A stretch of DNA of 64,000 nucleotides from AC-50 sp035640455 (GTDB lineage Bacteria; Actinomycetota; Thermoleophilia; Gaiellales; Gaiellaceae): the NCBI GenBank assembly GCA_035640455.1, contig DASQWB010000032.1:1-64000 (forward strand), given 5' to 3'. The translations under genes were made by a program, and so were the position numbers. The notes beneath the pieces are model-generated. The model saw only the letters and a list, made by a program, of their open reading frames with translations. It ran no database searches and was not told where the DNA came from. Below, piece by piece: positions 30,453-38,396 of this stretch; the stretch's first letter is position 1; each line of letters opens with the position of its first letter.

Positions 30453-32858
30453 ATGGCGACGGCGGAGGGGCTCGGCCCGACCCTCACGACGCGCGAATCT
30501 TCGGAAGAGCTCGCGACGCAGTGGCGACTGCTGACCCGCGCGACGACGTTCGTCGCCGTCCTGACGAGCCCCGTCGCGTTCCTCTGGTTCGACCGGCACG
30601 TCGGCTGGCCGTGGTACTGGTCGGTCCTCGCCGCCGCCGGCCTCGTCATCGCCTTCCGCGGCGTCGTCGACCTGGGCCTGCGGCGCTTCATCCCCTGGCC
30701 GAGCCTCTTCGGGATCGAAGACCACCGCCTGAAGGAGCAGGACGTCGTCGCGCGGCGCCGCTCCTGGTTCTGGGCGCGGCTCGTCCGCTCGGTCGTCTTC
30801 GTCGCGCTCTTCGTGACGGCCGTCTTCCTCGTCCAGCTCGCGCTCGGCAAGGACGTGACGTGGCTCGGGACGGGCGACGCGCTCTGGCACGGCTTCTGGC
30901 GCGCCCTCTTCTCGCGGACATTCTGGACGCAGGCGATCTTCGTCTTCTTCCTCTTCATCTCGAACTTCCTGATCTTCCTCGGGCCGCTGATGCTCCTGGG
31001 CATCTCCCAGATCAGGGGCTACGAGCCGGGCGACGCGCAGTGGGGCGTGCGTCTCGAGGACGTCCGCGGCCAGGCCGAGGCGAAGGAGGAGGTGCGGCGG
31101 GTCGTCAGCCTCTGGCAGTCCGGCGAGGCGTTCGAGAGCGCCGGCGGGAGGCGCGAGCGTGGCCTTCTCTTCGTGGGCGCTCCCGGGACCGGCAAGACGA
31201 TGCTCGCCAAGGCGATCGCGACCGGATTCAACTCGCCGTTCGTCTCGATCCCGGGCTCCGGGTTCGCGCAGGCGTTCCTCGGAATCGACGCGCTCATCGT
31301 GCGCTGGCTCGCGCGGAAGGCGCGGCGGCTCGCGGCCAAGTGGGGCGGCCAGTGCATCGTCTTCATCGACGAGATCGACGCCGTCGGCACGCGCCGCTCG
31401 GCGCTCCAGGGTGGCGGCGCGGCCCGGTACGAACCGGCTCGCCCCGCCGAGTTCCACGGCCCATGGGGCGCGCTCAACCCGAGCGGCGACCTGATCGTCG
31501 AGAGCCGCGCCTGGCGCGAGCACCTCTTCGAGCTGCGCGCGCCGGAGTCGCGCTCGCCCTACCCGCCGTGGGCCCGCAAGCTCGGCAACCTCCTGAACCA
31601 GGGGCTCTTCCCGGGGATGATGGGCGGCAGCGGCCAGCTCGCGCTCAACCAGCTCCTCGTGACGATGGACGGGATCGACAACCCGCCCTTCCTGCGCCGC
31701 GTCCTCACGAGCACCGTCAACTCGGTCCTCGACGCCTCCTACGTCGTGCCGCGGCGCCTCGGCCGTCTCCCGCTCCGCCTGCCGGCGGCGGGGCCGCGGC
31801 GCGTGCAGATCTACTTCATCGGGGCGACGAACGTCTCGCTGAACGTCCTCGATCCGGCCCTGACGCGGCCAGGACGAATGGGCCGCCATGTCTGGTTCCG
31901 CACCCCGACGAAGCAGGACCGGGTGGACATCTTCGACCTCTACCTCGGCAAGGTTGCGCACGAGCGCGACCTCGATCGGCCCGAGCGGCGCGACGAGATC
32001 GCCCGCATCACGAACGGCTACTCGCCCGCGATGATCGAGCAGATCTGCTCGATGGCGCTCACGCACGCCCACCACGACGGGCGCCTCGAGTTCGGGTGGG
32101 CAGACCTCGTCGAGGCGATGACGACGGTGGAGTCGGGCACCGCGATCGGCGTGCAGTACGTCGAGGAGGAGACGCGGGCGGTGGCGATCCACGAGGCCGG
32201 CCACGCGGCGGCGGCCCACGTCTACCGGCCGCAGCTCGAGTCGAGCCGGCTCTCGATCCGCATGCGCGGCGGCTCGCTCGGCCACCACCAGGCGTTCGAG
32301 AAGGAGGAGCGGTTCAGCCAGTGGCACAGCGAGGCCATGGGCGAGCTCGTGCACACGCTCGGGGCGATGGCCGCGGAGCACGTCTTCTACGGCGAGACGT
32401 CGAACGGCGTCGGCGGCGACCTCGACTACGCGACGTCTCGCGCGGCGTCGATGGTCGGCATCGCCGGCATGGGCCCGAAGACGATCGACCTCCACGGCGC
32501 CCGCTTCGCGGACGAGACGGAGGAGCAGACGCGTGAGCGGATCATGAAGCGGTTCGAGGCCATCGGGGCGCAGCTCATGAACCGGACGCGCGGCAGCGCG
32601 GACTTCCACGCCGACCCGATCGCCGCCGTCCTCCGCGACCCGCACAAGCGCACGCTCGCGGCGCAAACGCTCGGACAGGCGTACGTCACTGCCGAGAACT
32701 TCGTCGCCGCGAACCGGGAGGCCGTGCAGCGGATCGCGGACGAGGTCGTCGCGAAGCGCGAGCTCTACGGCGACGAGCTCGTCGCGCTGCTCGCGCGCGC
32801 CGGCCTGCAGAAGCCCGAGATCGACTACCTCGACGATGCCTCCTGGCCGACGCTGTGA
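30453..32858 (+). CDS. FtsH-like AAA membrane protease with two large insertions in the ATPase domain
   Basis: 801 aa from ATG 30453. N-terminal membrane helices are followed by Walker A GAPGTGKTML, the pore loop FAQAFLGID, Walker B CIVFIDEIDAVG, the sensor GATN, the arginine-finger stretch DPALTRPGRMGR, then the M41 zinc motif HEAGH with a third ligand in GGDLDYATSRAA. This is the full FtsH order. Unusually, about 75 residues are inserted after Walker B (GTRRSALQGG to GGSGQLALNQLL) and about 35 more before the sensor strand. ATP-dependent degradation of membrane or misfolded proteins is expected, possibly of a special substrate. Coupled by GTGA overlap to the next gene; divergent from an M48 protease. 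Confidence 0.85.
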   Translation: MATAEGLGPTLTTRESSEELATQWRLLTRATTFVAVLTSPVAFLWFDRHVGWPWYWSVLAAAGLVIAFRGVVDLGLRRFIPWPSLFGIEDHRLKEQDVVARRRSWFWARLVRSVVFVALFVTAVFLVQLALGKDVTWLGTGDALWHGFWRALFSRTFWTQAIFVFFLFISNFLIFLGPLMLLGISQIRGYEPGDAQWGVRLEDVRGQAEAKEEVRRVVSLWQSGEAFESAGGRRERGLLFVGAPGTGKTMLAKAIATGFNSPFVSIPGSGFAQAFLGIDALIVRWLARKARRLAAKWGGQCIVFIDEIDAVGTRRSALQGGGAARYEPARPAEFHGPWGALNPSGDLIVESRAWREHLFELRAPESRSPYPPWARKLGNLLNQGLFPGMMGGSGQLALNQLLVTMDGIDNPPFLRRVLTSTVNSVLDASYVVPRRLGRLPLRLPAAGPRRVQIYFIGATNVSLNVLDPALTRPGRMGRHVWFRTPTKQDRVDIFDLYLGKVAHERDLDRPERRDEIARITNGYSPAMIEQICSMALTHAHHDGRLEFGWADLVEAMTTVESGTAIGVQYVEEETRAVAIHEAGHAAAAHVYRPQLESSRLSIRMRGGSLGHHQAFEKEERFSQWHSEAMGELVHTLGAMAAEHVFYGETSNGVGGDLDYATSRAASMVGIAGMGPKTIDLHGARFADETEEQTRERIMKRFEAIGAQLMNRTRGSADFHADPIAAVLRDPHKRTLAAQTLGQAYVTAENFVAANREAVQRIADEVVAKRELYGDELVALLARAGLQKPEIDYLDDASWPTL

Positions 32859-33556
32859 CGACCGTGACCGCCTACGCCCGCCGCTTCGGGCTCGTCTACT
32901 TCGCGCTCGCCGCCGTCGTCGGCGCGGCCGTCGGCGGGACGATCGTGCTCGCCGGCCGCGGCGGCCCCGCCCGCTCTCCCTGGTCGGAATGGCATCCGAC
33001 CGCCTCGGGCGAGCTGCGGACGAAGGAGATCGCGAACCGGATCGCGGCCGCCTACCGCCTCCGGAACGGCCGGCCGCTCGTCGACGTCGTCACCGGCGCG
33101 CCGTTCCAGTCCGTGGTGACGGAGATCGCGACGCCCGCAATCGGCGCCGGCTTCGGCAGCGACACGCCGGTCTACGACCCGAGCCGCACGCGCATGTTCG
33201 TCCTCTGCGGCGCCGGCAAGAACTGCTCGCTCCCGGGGACGCCGACGGTCGCGCGCACGCAGCTCCTGCGGCGAGAGGCGCTCGAGCTCGCCCTGTACAC
33301 GTTCAAGTACGTCGACACCGACGCCGTCGTCGAGTTCCTGCCTGGCGGTGCGAAAGCGCGGCCGAATCTCGCGCTCTTCTTCCGCCGGAACGAGGTCGAG
33401 CCGTTCCTCTCGCACCCGCTCCGGGCGACGCTGCCGCGCAAGCCGCAGCCCTCCACGGCCCGGCAGATCGACGAGTTGACGCTCTCCCACATGTTCCGCT
33501 TCCAGCTCCAGCCGTCGCAGGCCGGCGGCGGGCTGCTCGTGCTCGACCGCGGCTAG
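32855..33556 (+). CDS. Membrane-anchored hypothetical protein coupled to the AAA protease
   Basis: 233 aa from GTG 32855, overlapping the AAA-protease stop by 4 nt. One N-terminal membrane anchor (YFALAAVVGAAVGGTIVLAG) is followed by an extracytoplasmic domain with two Cys (FVLCGAGKNCSLPG). Family not recognised. Tight coupling suggests an accessory or adaptor of the FtsH-like protease; this is inference. The stop is followed at once by a hairpin element. Confidence 0.65.
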   Translation: MTTVTAYARRFGLVYFALAAVVGAAVGGTIVLAGRGGPARSPWSEWHPTASGELRTKEIANRIAAAYRLRNGRPLVDVVTGAPFQSVVTEIATPAIGAGFGSDTPVYDPSRTRMFVLCGAGKNCSLPGTPTVARTQLLRREALELALYTFKYVDTDAVVEFLPGGAKARPNLALFFRRNEVEPFLSHPLRATLPRKPQPSTARQIDELTLSHMFRFQLQPSQAGGGLLVLDRG

Positions 33557-33557
33557 C

Positions 33558-33616
33558 CCAAGACGCCGCTTGCGGTGCCGCCGTCGGCGCGTGGGCGCGC
33601 TCAGCCCAAACGCCGA
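33558..33616 (+). repeat. Divergent relative of the double-hairpin 3' element (copy 4)
   Basis: Directly after the stop at 33556: GACGCCG-CTTG-CGGTGCC (weaker stem), then GTCGGCG with CGCCGA around an inner stem TGGGC-N7-GCCCA. The same order as copies 1-3, with GCCGCTTGCGG matching copy 1, but without the GACCGGTC tail. Confidence 0.4.
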
Positions 33617-33632
33617 TGTGCACTAGTGCACA
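33617..33632. promoter_or_regulatory. Perfect 16-bp palindrome TGTGCACTAGTGCACA
   Basis: Lies 73 nt ahead of the PLD gene start. The symmetry and position suit an operator for a dimeric repressor. Confidence 0.45.
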
Positions 33633-33704
33633 AGCTTCGGATCGCTCGCCCCGTCGAGCGTCGGACCGCGGCTAGGAACTCGCGCCTGCGGGTAAGCGCG
33701 CCGG

Positions 33705-35789
33705 ATGCAGATCGACGACCGGGTCGGCGACGCGATCGAGCGGGCGATCGGCGCGCATCACCGCCGGCGGCTGCGCCGCCTCGGCTGGGCGCACGCGCTC
33801 GACGGCCAAGGCCCGGCCTGGGCGCGCGGCGACCCGCCACCGCGCTCGGGCAACGCCGTCGAGGTGCTCGCCGACGGCGCGGAGGCGCTGCCGCGGATCG
33901 CCGAGGAGCTGCGGCACGCGGCGTCGCACGTCCGCCTCGCGGGCTGGCACGTGACGCCGACCTTCCGCCTCGGCCCCTCGCCGGAGGACGAGCTGCAGGC
34001 GATCCTCGCCGAGATCGCGGAGCGCGTCCCCGTGCGCGTCCTCCTCTGGGCGGGAGCGCCGGTGCCGCTCTTCCGGCCTTCGCGCAGCGACGTGCGCGAG
34101 CTCCGCGACACGCTCGAGCGCGGCACGCGGATCCGCGTCGGCCTCGACGAACGCGAGCGGCCGATGCACTGCCACCACGAGAAGCTCGTCGTGGTCGACG
34201 ATCGCGTCGCCTTCGTCGGCGGGATCGACCTCACCTCGTACGCCGGCGACCGCTTCGACACGAACGACCATCCAGCGCGCGGCGAACTCGGCTGGCACGA
34301 CGCGGCGGTGCGGCTCGAGGGGCCGGTCGTGGCCGACGTGACGGAGCACTTCGCGTTCCGCTGGCGAGAGGTGACCGGCGAGGCGGTCGCCGCGCCCGCA
34401 CCGCCGCGCGCGGCGGGAGGCCTCGACGTCCAGCTCGTCCGGACGGTGCCCGAGGGCATCTACGACGCTCTACCGCGCGGCGACTTCCGGATCCTCGAGG
34501 GCTACGTCGGCGCGCTGCGCGGCGCGGAGCGACTCGTCTACCTCGAGAGCCAGTTCCTGTGGTCGCCCGAGATCGTCGCGATCCTGGCCAAGAAGCTGCG
34601 AGAGCCGCCGACGGACGGCTTCCGGGTCGTTGTCCTGCTCCCCGCCAGGCCGAACGACGGCGCCGACGACACCCGCGGCCAGCTCGGCGTCCTCGCCGAG
34701 GCCGACGACGGCCGCGGCCGGCTCCTCGCGTGCACGCTCCGCCAGCGCGGCCCGGACGCGAAGCTTGTCTACGTGCACGCGAAGATCGGGATCGTCGACG
34801 ACGCGTGGCTGACCCTCGGCTCGGCCAACCTGAACGAGCACTCGCTCTTCAACGACACCGAGGTGAACGTGGTCGTGCGTGACAGCGCCCTCGTGCGGCA
34901 GACCCGCCTTCGCCTCTGGGCCGAGCACCTCGAGCGCGATCCTGGGGAGCTCGAGGGCGATCCGACCGAGGTCGTCGACGGACTCTGGCGGCCGCTCGCG
35001 GACGAACCAGACCACCGCCTCGCACGCCTGCGCCACGTCTCGCGCCGCTCGAAGCGTCTCGTCGGGCCGCTCCGGAGCCTCGTCGTCGACGGCTGCGCGC
35101 TCAAGAGCAGGCCGCCCGGCTCCGATTCCTCAACGGTGCGCAAGATCGCACCGCTCCTGCTCGTGCCGTTCCTGGCTGCGGCCTGCGGCGGCGGCTCGCT
35201 GAGCGCCGCCGGCGCCGAGCACTACCTCCGGACGACCGCCGGCGTGCCCCACGCTCACTGCCGGCCGGGGCACAGCGGCTGGAGCTACGTCTGCACCGTC
35301 CGGCGCGCGAAGCGCGCTTTCCGTGTCGCCGTCGTCGTCGACGGCAGGCGCGTGAAGGAGACGACAGAGCTCCTTCCGCTCCGTGGCCCGCTCCCGCCGG
35401 TGCCGGGGTCGCCGGAAGCACGCGTCGCCGAGTTCCTCGCCGACGCGAGCGCGATCTGCTCGCGCCGCACGACCCTCGTCGCCGCGATCCCCCACCCGCG
35501 CAACGTCTACGCCGCCTACCGGCTCATGGGCGCCTACATGAGCGCCGAGCGCGAGGAGGCCGAGTCGCTCCGCCGCCTCGATCCGCCCGGCGACTCGGCC
35601 GAGGCCATGCGCCGGCTGATCTCCGCCGCCGACCGCGCCGTCGCCGCCGCCGAGGCGTACCGGACAGCCCTGTTGCATCGCGACCGGACCGGCGTCGCGC
35701 GCGCCCTAGCCGCCCGCCGCGCAGCCGCCTCGGAACAGGAGCGCGCCGCCGTCGCGCTCGACCTCCGCTGCGTCGCGGTGACGCGCTAG
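33705..35789 (+). CDS. Phospholipase D/cardiolipin-synthase-like protein fused in frame to a lipoprotein
   Basis: 694 aa in one frame. Residues 1 to about 470 are a PLD enzyme with two HKD motifs (HHEKLVVVDD followed by GGIDL, and HAKIGIVDD followed by GSANLNEHS), suited to phosphatidyl transfer. From GTG 35136 the frame continues with a textbook lipoprotein signal (VRKIAPLLLVPFLAAACGGG), then about 200 residues with several Cys and a helical end. Either a stop codon between two genes was lost, or GTG 35136 is a separate internal start for the lipoprotein. The fused product would place the C-terminal domain outside the membrane if the lipoprotein signal acts as an anchor. Confidence 0.75.
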   Translation: MQIDDRVGDAIERAIGAHHRRRLRRLGWAHALDGQGPAWARGDPPPRSGNAVEVLADGAEALPRIAEELRHAASHVRLAGWHVTPTFRLGPSPEDELQAILAEIAERVPVRVLLWAGAPVPLFRPSRSDVRELRDTLERGTRIRVGLDERERPMHCHHEKLVVVDDRVAFVGGIDLTSYAGDRFDTNDHPARGELGWHDAAVRLEGPVVADVTEHFAFRWREVTGEAVAAPAPPRAAGGLDVQLVRTVPEGIYDALPRGDFRILEGYVGALRGAERLVYLESQFLWSPEIVAILAKKLREPPTDGFRVVVLLPARPNDGADDTRGQLGVLAEADDGRGRLLACTLRQRGPDAKLVYVHAKIGIVDDAWLTLGSANLNEHSLFNDTEVNVVVRDSALVRQTRLRLWAEHLERDPGELEGDPTEVVDGLWRPLADEPDHRLARLRHVSRRSKRLVGPLRSLVVDGCALKSRPPGSDSSTVRKIAPLLLVPFLAAACGGGSLSAAGAEHYLRTTAGVPHAHCRPGHSGWSYVCTVRRAKRAFRVAVVVDGRRVKETTELLPLRGPLPPVPGSPEARVAEFLADASAICSRRTTLVAAIPHPRNVYAAYRLMGAYMSAEREEAESLRRLDPPGDSAEAMRRLISAADRAVAAAEAYRTALLHRDRTGVARALAARRAAASEQERAAVALDLRCVAVTR

Positions 35790-37702
35790 CGGAAGAGCCG
35801 CAGCCGCGGGAGGAAGACGACGCGGCCGCCGGTGCTGTCGGCGTAGCTGTAGTAGAGGCCGGACGGCTCCAGGTCGGCAAAGACGGGGCCGCGGCCCGGC
35901 GTGAGCGTCGTCGAGCGGCCGTCCTCGAGCCGCAGCAGCTCGATCGTGTCGGCGTGGATCAGCACCGCGATCCCGCCGTCGACGTCGACCAGCCGGCCTT
36001 CCGGTAGCGGCCGCGACAGCACGCGGGCTCCCGTCGCCGTGTCGTAGACCTCGAGCGTCGAGGAGCGCGCGACGACGACGCGGCCGCCGTCGAGGAGGGC
36101 GGCGGACACATCCGTGAGCGGCAAGAAGCGCACCAGCGCTCCGCTCTCGTCGAGCACCGCCACCCCGTCGAGCTCGCGAACGGCGATCAGGTGGCCGGAG
36201 ACGGAGTCGGCCGGCGCGGAATGCTCGCCGCTCCGGATCACGGTGCAGATGTTCCGGCTCCGGAGGGGAACGGGCCTCGCGCAGTGCTGACGGCCGGCGC
36301 CGATCCGGACGAGCCCGAGCCGGTCGTCGAAGACGAGCAGGTCGCCGTCGCCATGCAGGTGGTAGTCCCAGAGCCGACCGGTGCCGTTGAAGCCGTCCTC
36401 GGCCAGCGAGACCGGGCGCGGGTCGGCCAGCGTGACCGTCTTGAGGAGGAAGTCGCACGTCGTGCCGCACCCGTACAAGACCCAGGCGACGCGCGAGCCG
36501 GCGAGCTCGACGTCGTAGAGGCTCGGCACGCCGCCGCAGCTCGCGGGGACGTCGAAGCGCCGGAGGGATCGCCGCGCCGGCGTCCACACGGCGACGTGGT
36601 CGCAGTCGAGGGGCGTCGGGCCGACGACGAACGCGACGCGCGAGCCGTCCGCCGAGAGGTCGCTGACCGGCGCTCGCGTCGCGACGGTGCGGGCGTCGAC
36701 CGCACGCTCCGACGGCGGGATCGGCCGCGCGGCCGGCCGGACCGGAGCGAGGCGCGTCCAGCCGACGAGCTGGTTGTGGCCCATCCCGGTGATTCGGCGG
36801 AGCCCTCTTCCGTTCGCACCGACGAGCCAGATCCGATCAGGGCCCCCGCCCGGGTTCGCGGCGAGCGCGAGACGGCGTCCGTCCGGCGACCACGCCTCGC
36901 TGCCCACGCTCAGACCGAGCCCTAGCCACCGCAACCCCCGGCCGTCGACGCCGACGACGCCGACGTCTCGGATGTTGCCGCTGAACGCGAGCCTCCTGCC
37001 GTCGGGCGACCACGCGAACGTGCCGACGTTTCGCGCGACCCGGTGCCGGTGCGTGCCGTCCTGCCGCACGACGAAGAGATCGTCGTGACCCGCGTCGGTG
37101 TACGCGATCCAGCGCCCGTCCGGCGACCACGTCGGCCCGCTGACGATTCCGCCGCGGGCGATCAGGCGCCGCCGCCCGCCGAGCGACTCGACGACGACCG
37201 CCTGTTCATCCTCGCTGAGGTCGCTCAGGAGAACGAGCGCCTTGCCGTCGGGCGACCAGTCGGGCCTGTAGCCGAAGCCGGGGAGGCGGCGCCGGCCGTG
37301 TCCGTCCGTGCCGACGATCCAGGTGGTCACCCGCTCCTCTCCCGTTCCGAAGGCGAGCAGCTTGCCGTCGCTCGAGAGCGCCGCACCGTTCGCCTCGGTC
37401 CGCACCACCTGATGCAGCCCCGCTCCGTCCGCGCGCGAGACCTCGATCGGCTGGAGGGCGCCGCCGTACGCGATCGTCCCGCCGTCGCGCGACACCGCCG
37501 CCGGTCCCAGCGCGCGGCTGCGCGGCAGGAGCGGCGTCAGGCGCGAGCCGTCGGGCCGAACGCTGTACACGCGCGACTCGCCGTCGCGATCGCTCGTGAG
37601 CAGCACGCGAGGCGCGCCGTCCCCGGCGGCCGTCGTCCGTTCCCCGCAGCCGGTGAGACAGGCGACGACGAGAACCGCGACGAGTGCGTGCGGGAAACGC
37701 AT
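35786..37702 (-). CDS. TolB/WD40-like beta-propeller lipoprotein
   Basis: 638 aa. A signal peptide with lipobox LTGC (Cys about residue 19) leads to a TolB-type propeller with repeated WSPDGRxxA blades (WSPDGKALVLLSD, WSPDGRWIAYTD, WSPDGRRLAFSG, WSPDGRRLALAA), then a second, more divergent propeller. Lipid-anchored, probably a binding or scaffold protein. Its stop shares CTAG with the convergent PLD-lipoprotein gene. Confidence 0.8.
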   Translation of the reverse strand: MRFPHALVAVLVVACLTGCGERTTAAGDGAPRVLLTSDRDGESRVYSVRPDGSRLTPLLPRSRALGPAAVSRDGGTIAYGGALQPIEVSRADGAGLHQVVRTEANGAALSSDGKLLAFGTGEERVTTWIVGTDGHGRRRLPGFGYRPDWSPDGKALVLLSDLSEDEQAVVVESLGGRRRLIARGGIVSGPTWSPDGRWIAYTDAGHDDLFVVRQDGTHRHRVARNVGTFAWSPDGRRLAFSGNIRDVGVVGVDGRGLRWLGLGLSVGSEAWSPDGRRLALAANPGGGPDRIWLVGANGRGLRRITGMGHNQLVGWTRLAPVRPAARPIPPSERAVDARTVATRAPVSDLSADGSRVAFVVGPTPLDCDHVAVWTPARRSLRRFDVPASCGGVPSLYDVELAGSRVAWVLYGCGTTCDFLLKTVTLADPRPVSLAEDGFNGTGRLWDYHLHGDGDLLVFDDRLGLVRIGAGRQHCARPVPLRSRNICTVIRSGEHSAPADSVSGHLIAVRELDGVAVLDESGALVRFLPLTDVSAALLDGGRVVVARSSTLEVYDTATGARVLSRPLPEGRLVDVDGGIAVLIHADTIELLRLEDGRSTTLTPGRGPVFADLEPSGLYYSYADSTGGRVVFLPRLRLFR

Positions 37703-37710
37703 GCGACGCC

Positions 37711-37716
37711 AACGTA
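37711..37716 (-). promoter_or_regulatory. -10 box TACGTT upstream of the propeller lipoprotein
   Basis: TACGTT on the minus strand with 8 nt to the ATG at 37702; divergent with the TAAGGT box at 37744. Confidence 0.45.
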
Positions 37717-37743
37717 CGCCTCTCGGAGCGCGACTACCAGGCG

Positions 37744-37749
37744 TAAGGT
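37744..37749 (+). promoter_or_regulatory. -10 box TAAGGT, leaderless start of a GNAT gene
   Basis: TAAGGT with 7 nt to ATG 37757. Confidence 0.5.
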
Positions 37750-37756
37750 CGGGCCG

Positions 37757-38242
37757 ATGAGCGTGGAGACGCGGCCGCCGCGCGCCGACGAGGCCGACGA
37801 GCTCTTCCGGAGGTTCCGGGAGACGGCGCTCGTCGCCTACCGGCACGTCTTCCCGCCCGAGCTCTATCCGTTCCCGGACGAGGCCGAGCGCAGCAAGTGG
37901 CGCCGCCTCGTGCGCGACCACGGGCGGACGCACCGGCTCGTGGTCGCCGAGGTCGCCGGCGACGTCGTCGGAGCCGTCGTCGCGACACCGGGGACCCTCC
38001 AGCACCTCTTCGTCGTGCCGAGCAGCTGGGGCACGGGAGTCGCCGACGCCCTGCACGCCGCAGCCGTCGAGGTCTCACGTGAGGCCGGCGTCGCCGAGTG
38101 CCGGCTCGAGGTGCTCGCCGAGAACTGCCGCGCGCGCCGTTTCTACGAACGCCACGGCTGGGTGCCCGACGAGCGGAGCCGCCCCGCCGACTACCCGCCG
38201 TACCCGCGCGTCGTCGGCTACAGGCTGCCGCTTCGGCGATGA
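37757..38242 (+). CDS. GNAT-family N-acetyltransferase
   Basis: 161 aa. The acetyl-CoA loop is FVVPSSWGTGVADALHAAA, close to the (Q/R)xxGxG/A motif, followed by CRLEVLAENCRARRFYERHGW, the usual beta5-alpha4 ending. Substrate unknown. Its stop directly precedes the first tRNA-half relic that marks the left edge of the accessory island. Confidence 0.82.
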   Translation: MSVETRPPRADEADELFRRFRETALVAYRHVFPPELYPFPDEAERSKWRRLVRDHGRTHRLVVAEVAGDVVGAVVATPGTLQHLFVVPSSWGTGVADALHAAAVEVSREAGVAECRLEVLAENCRARRFYERHGWVPDERSRPADYPPYPRVVGYRLPLRR

Positions 38243-38275
38243 GGGGATCCAACCGCCGACGCCCTGCTTCTAAGG
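38243..38275 (-). repeat. Decayed tRNA 3'-half relic, possible left attachment site
   Basis: The plus strand reads GGGGATCCAACCGCCGAC then GCCCTGCTTCTAAGG. This differs at five of 33 positions from the copy at 41041-41073, which in turn matches tRNA-Val at 44678. On the minus strand it has the shape of anticodon arm, variable region and T-arm without the 5' half. Most likely an old attL from an integration at a tRNA gene. Confidence 0.45.
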
Positions 38276-38396
38276 ACGAACCGACTGACTGACCTCTAGC
38301 GACCGCTTCAAACGGGTAGATGCGGACGAGAAGGTCGCTTCGCGTGCCCAAACCCGGAATGTGAGTTTGAAGGTAACTCCGAGAGCATGGGACGAC

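Noticed and set aside
29315..32536. A 1073-codon plus-strand frame
   Set aside because: Antisense to the M48 gene and out of frame with the AAA protease; low-complexity Arg-rich product.
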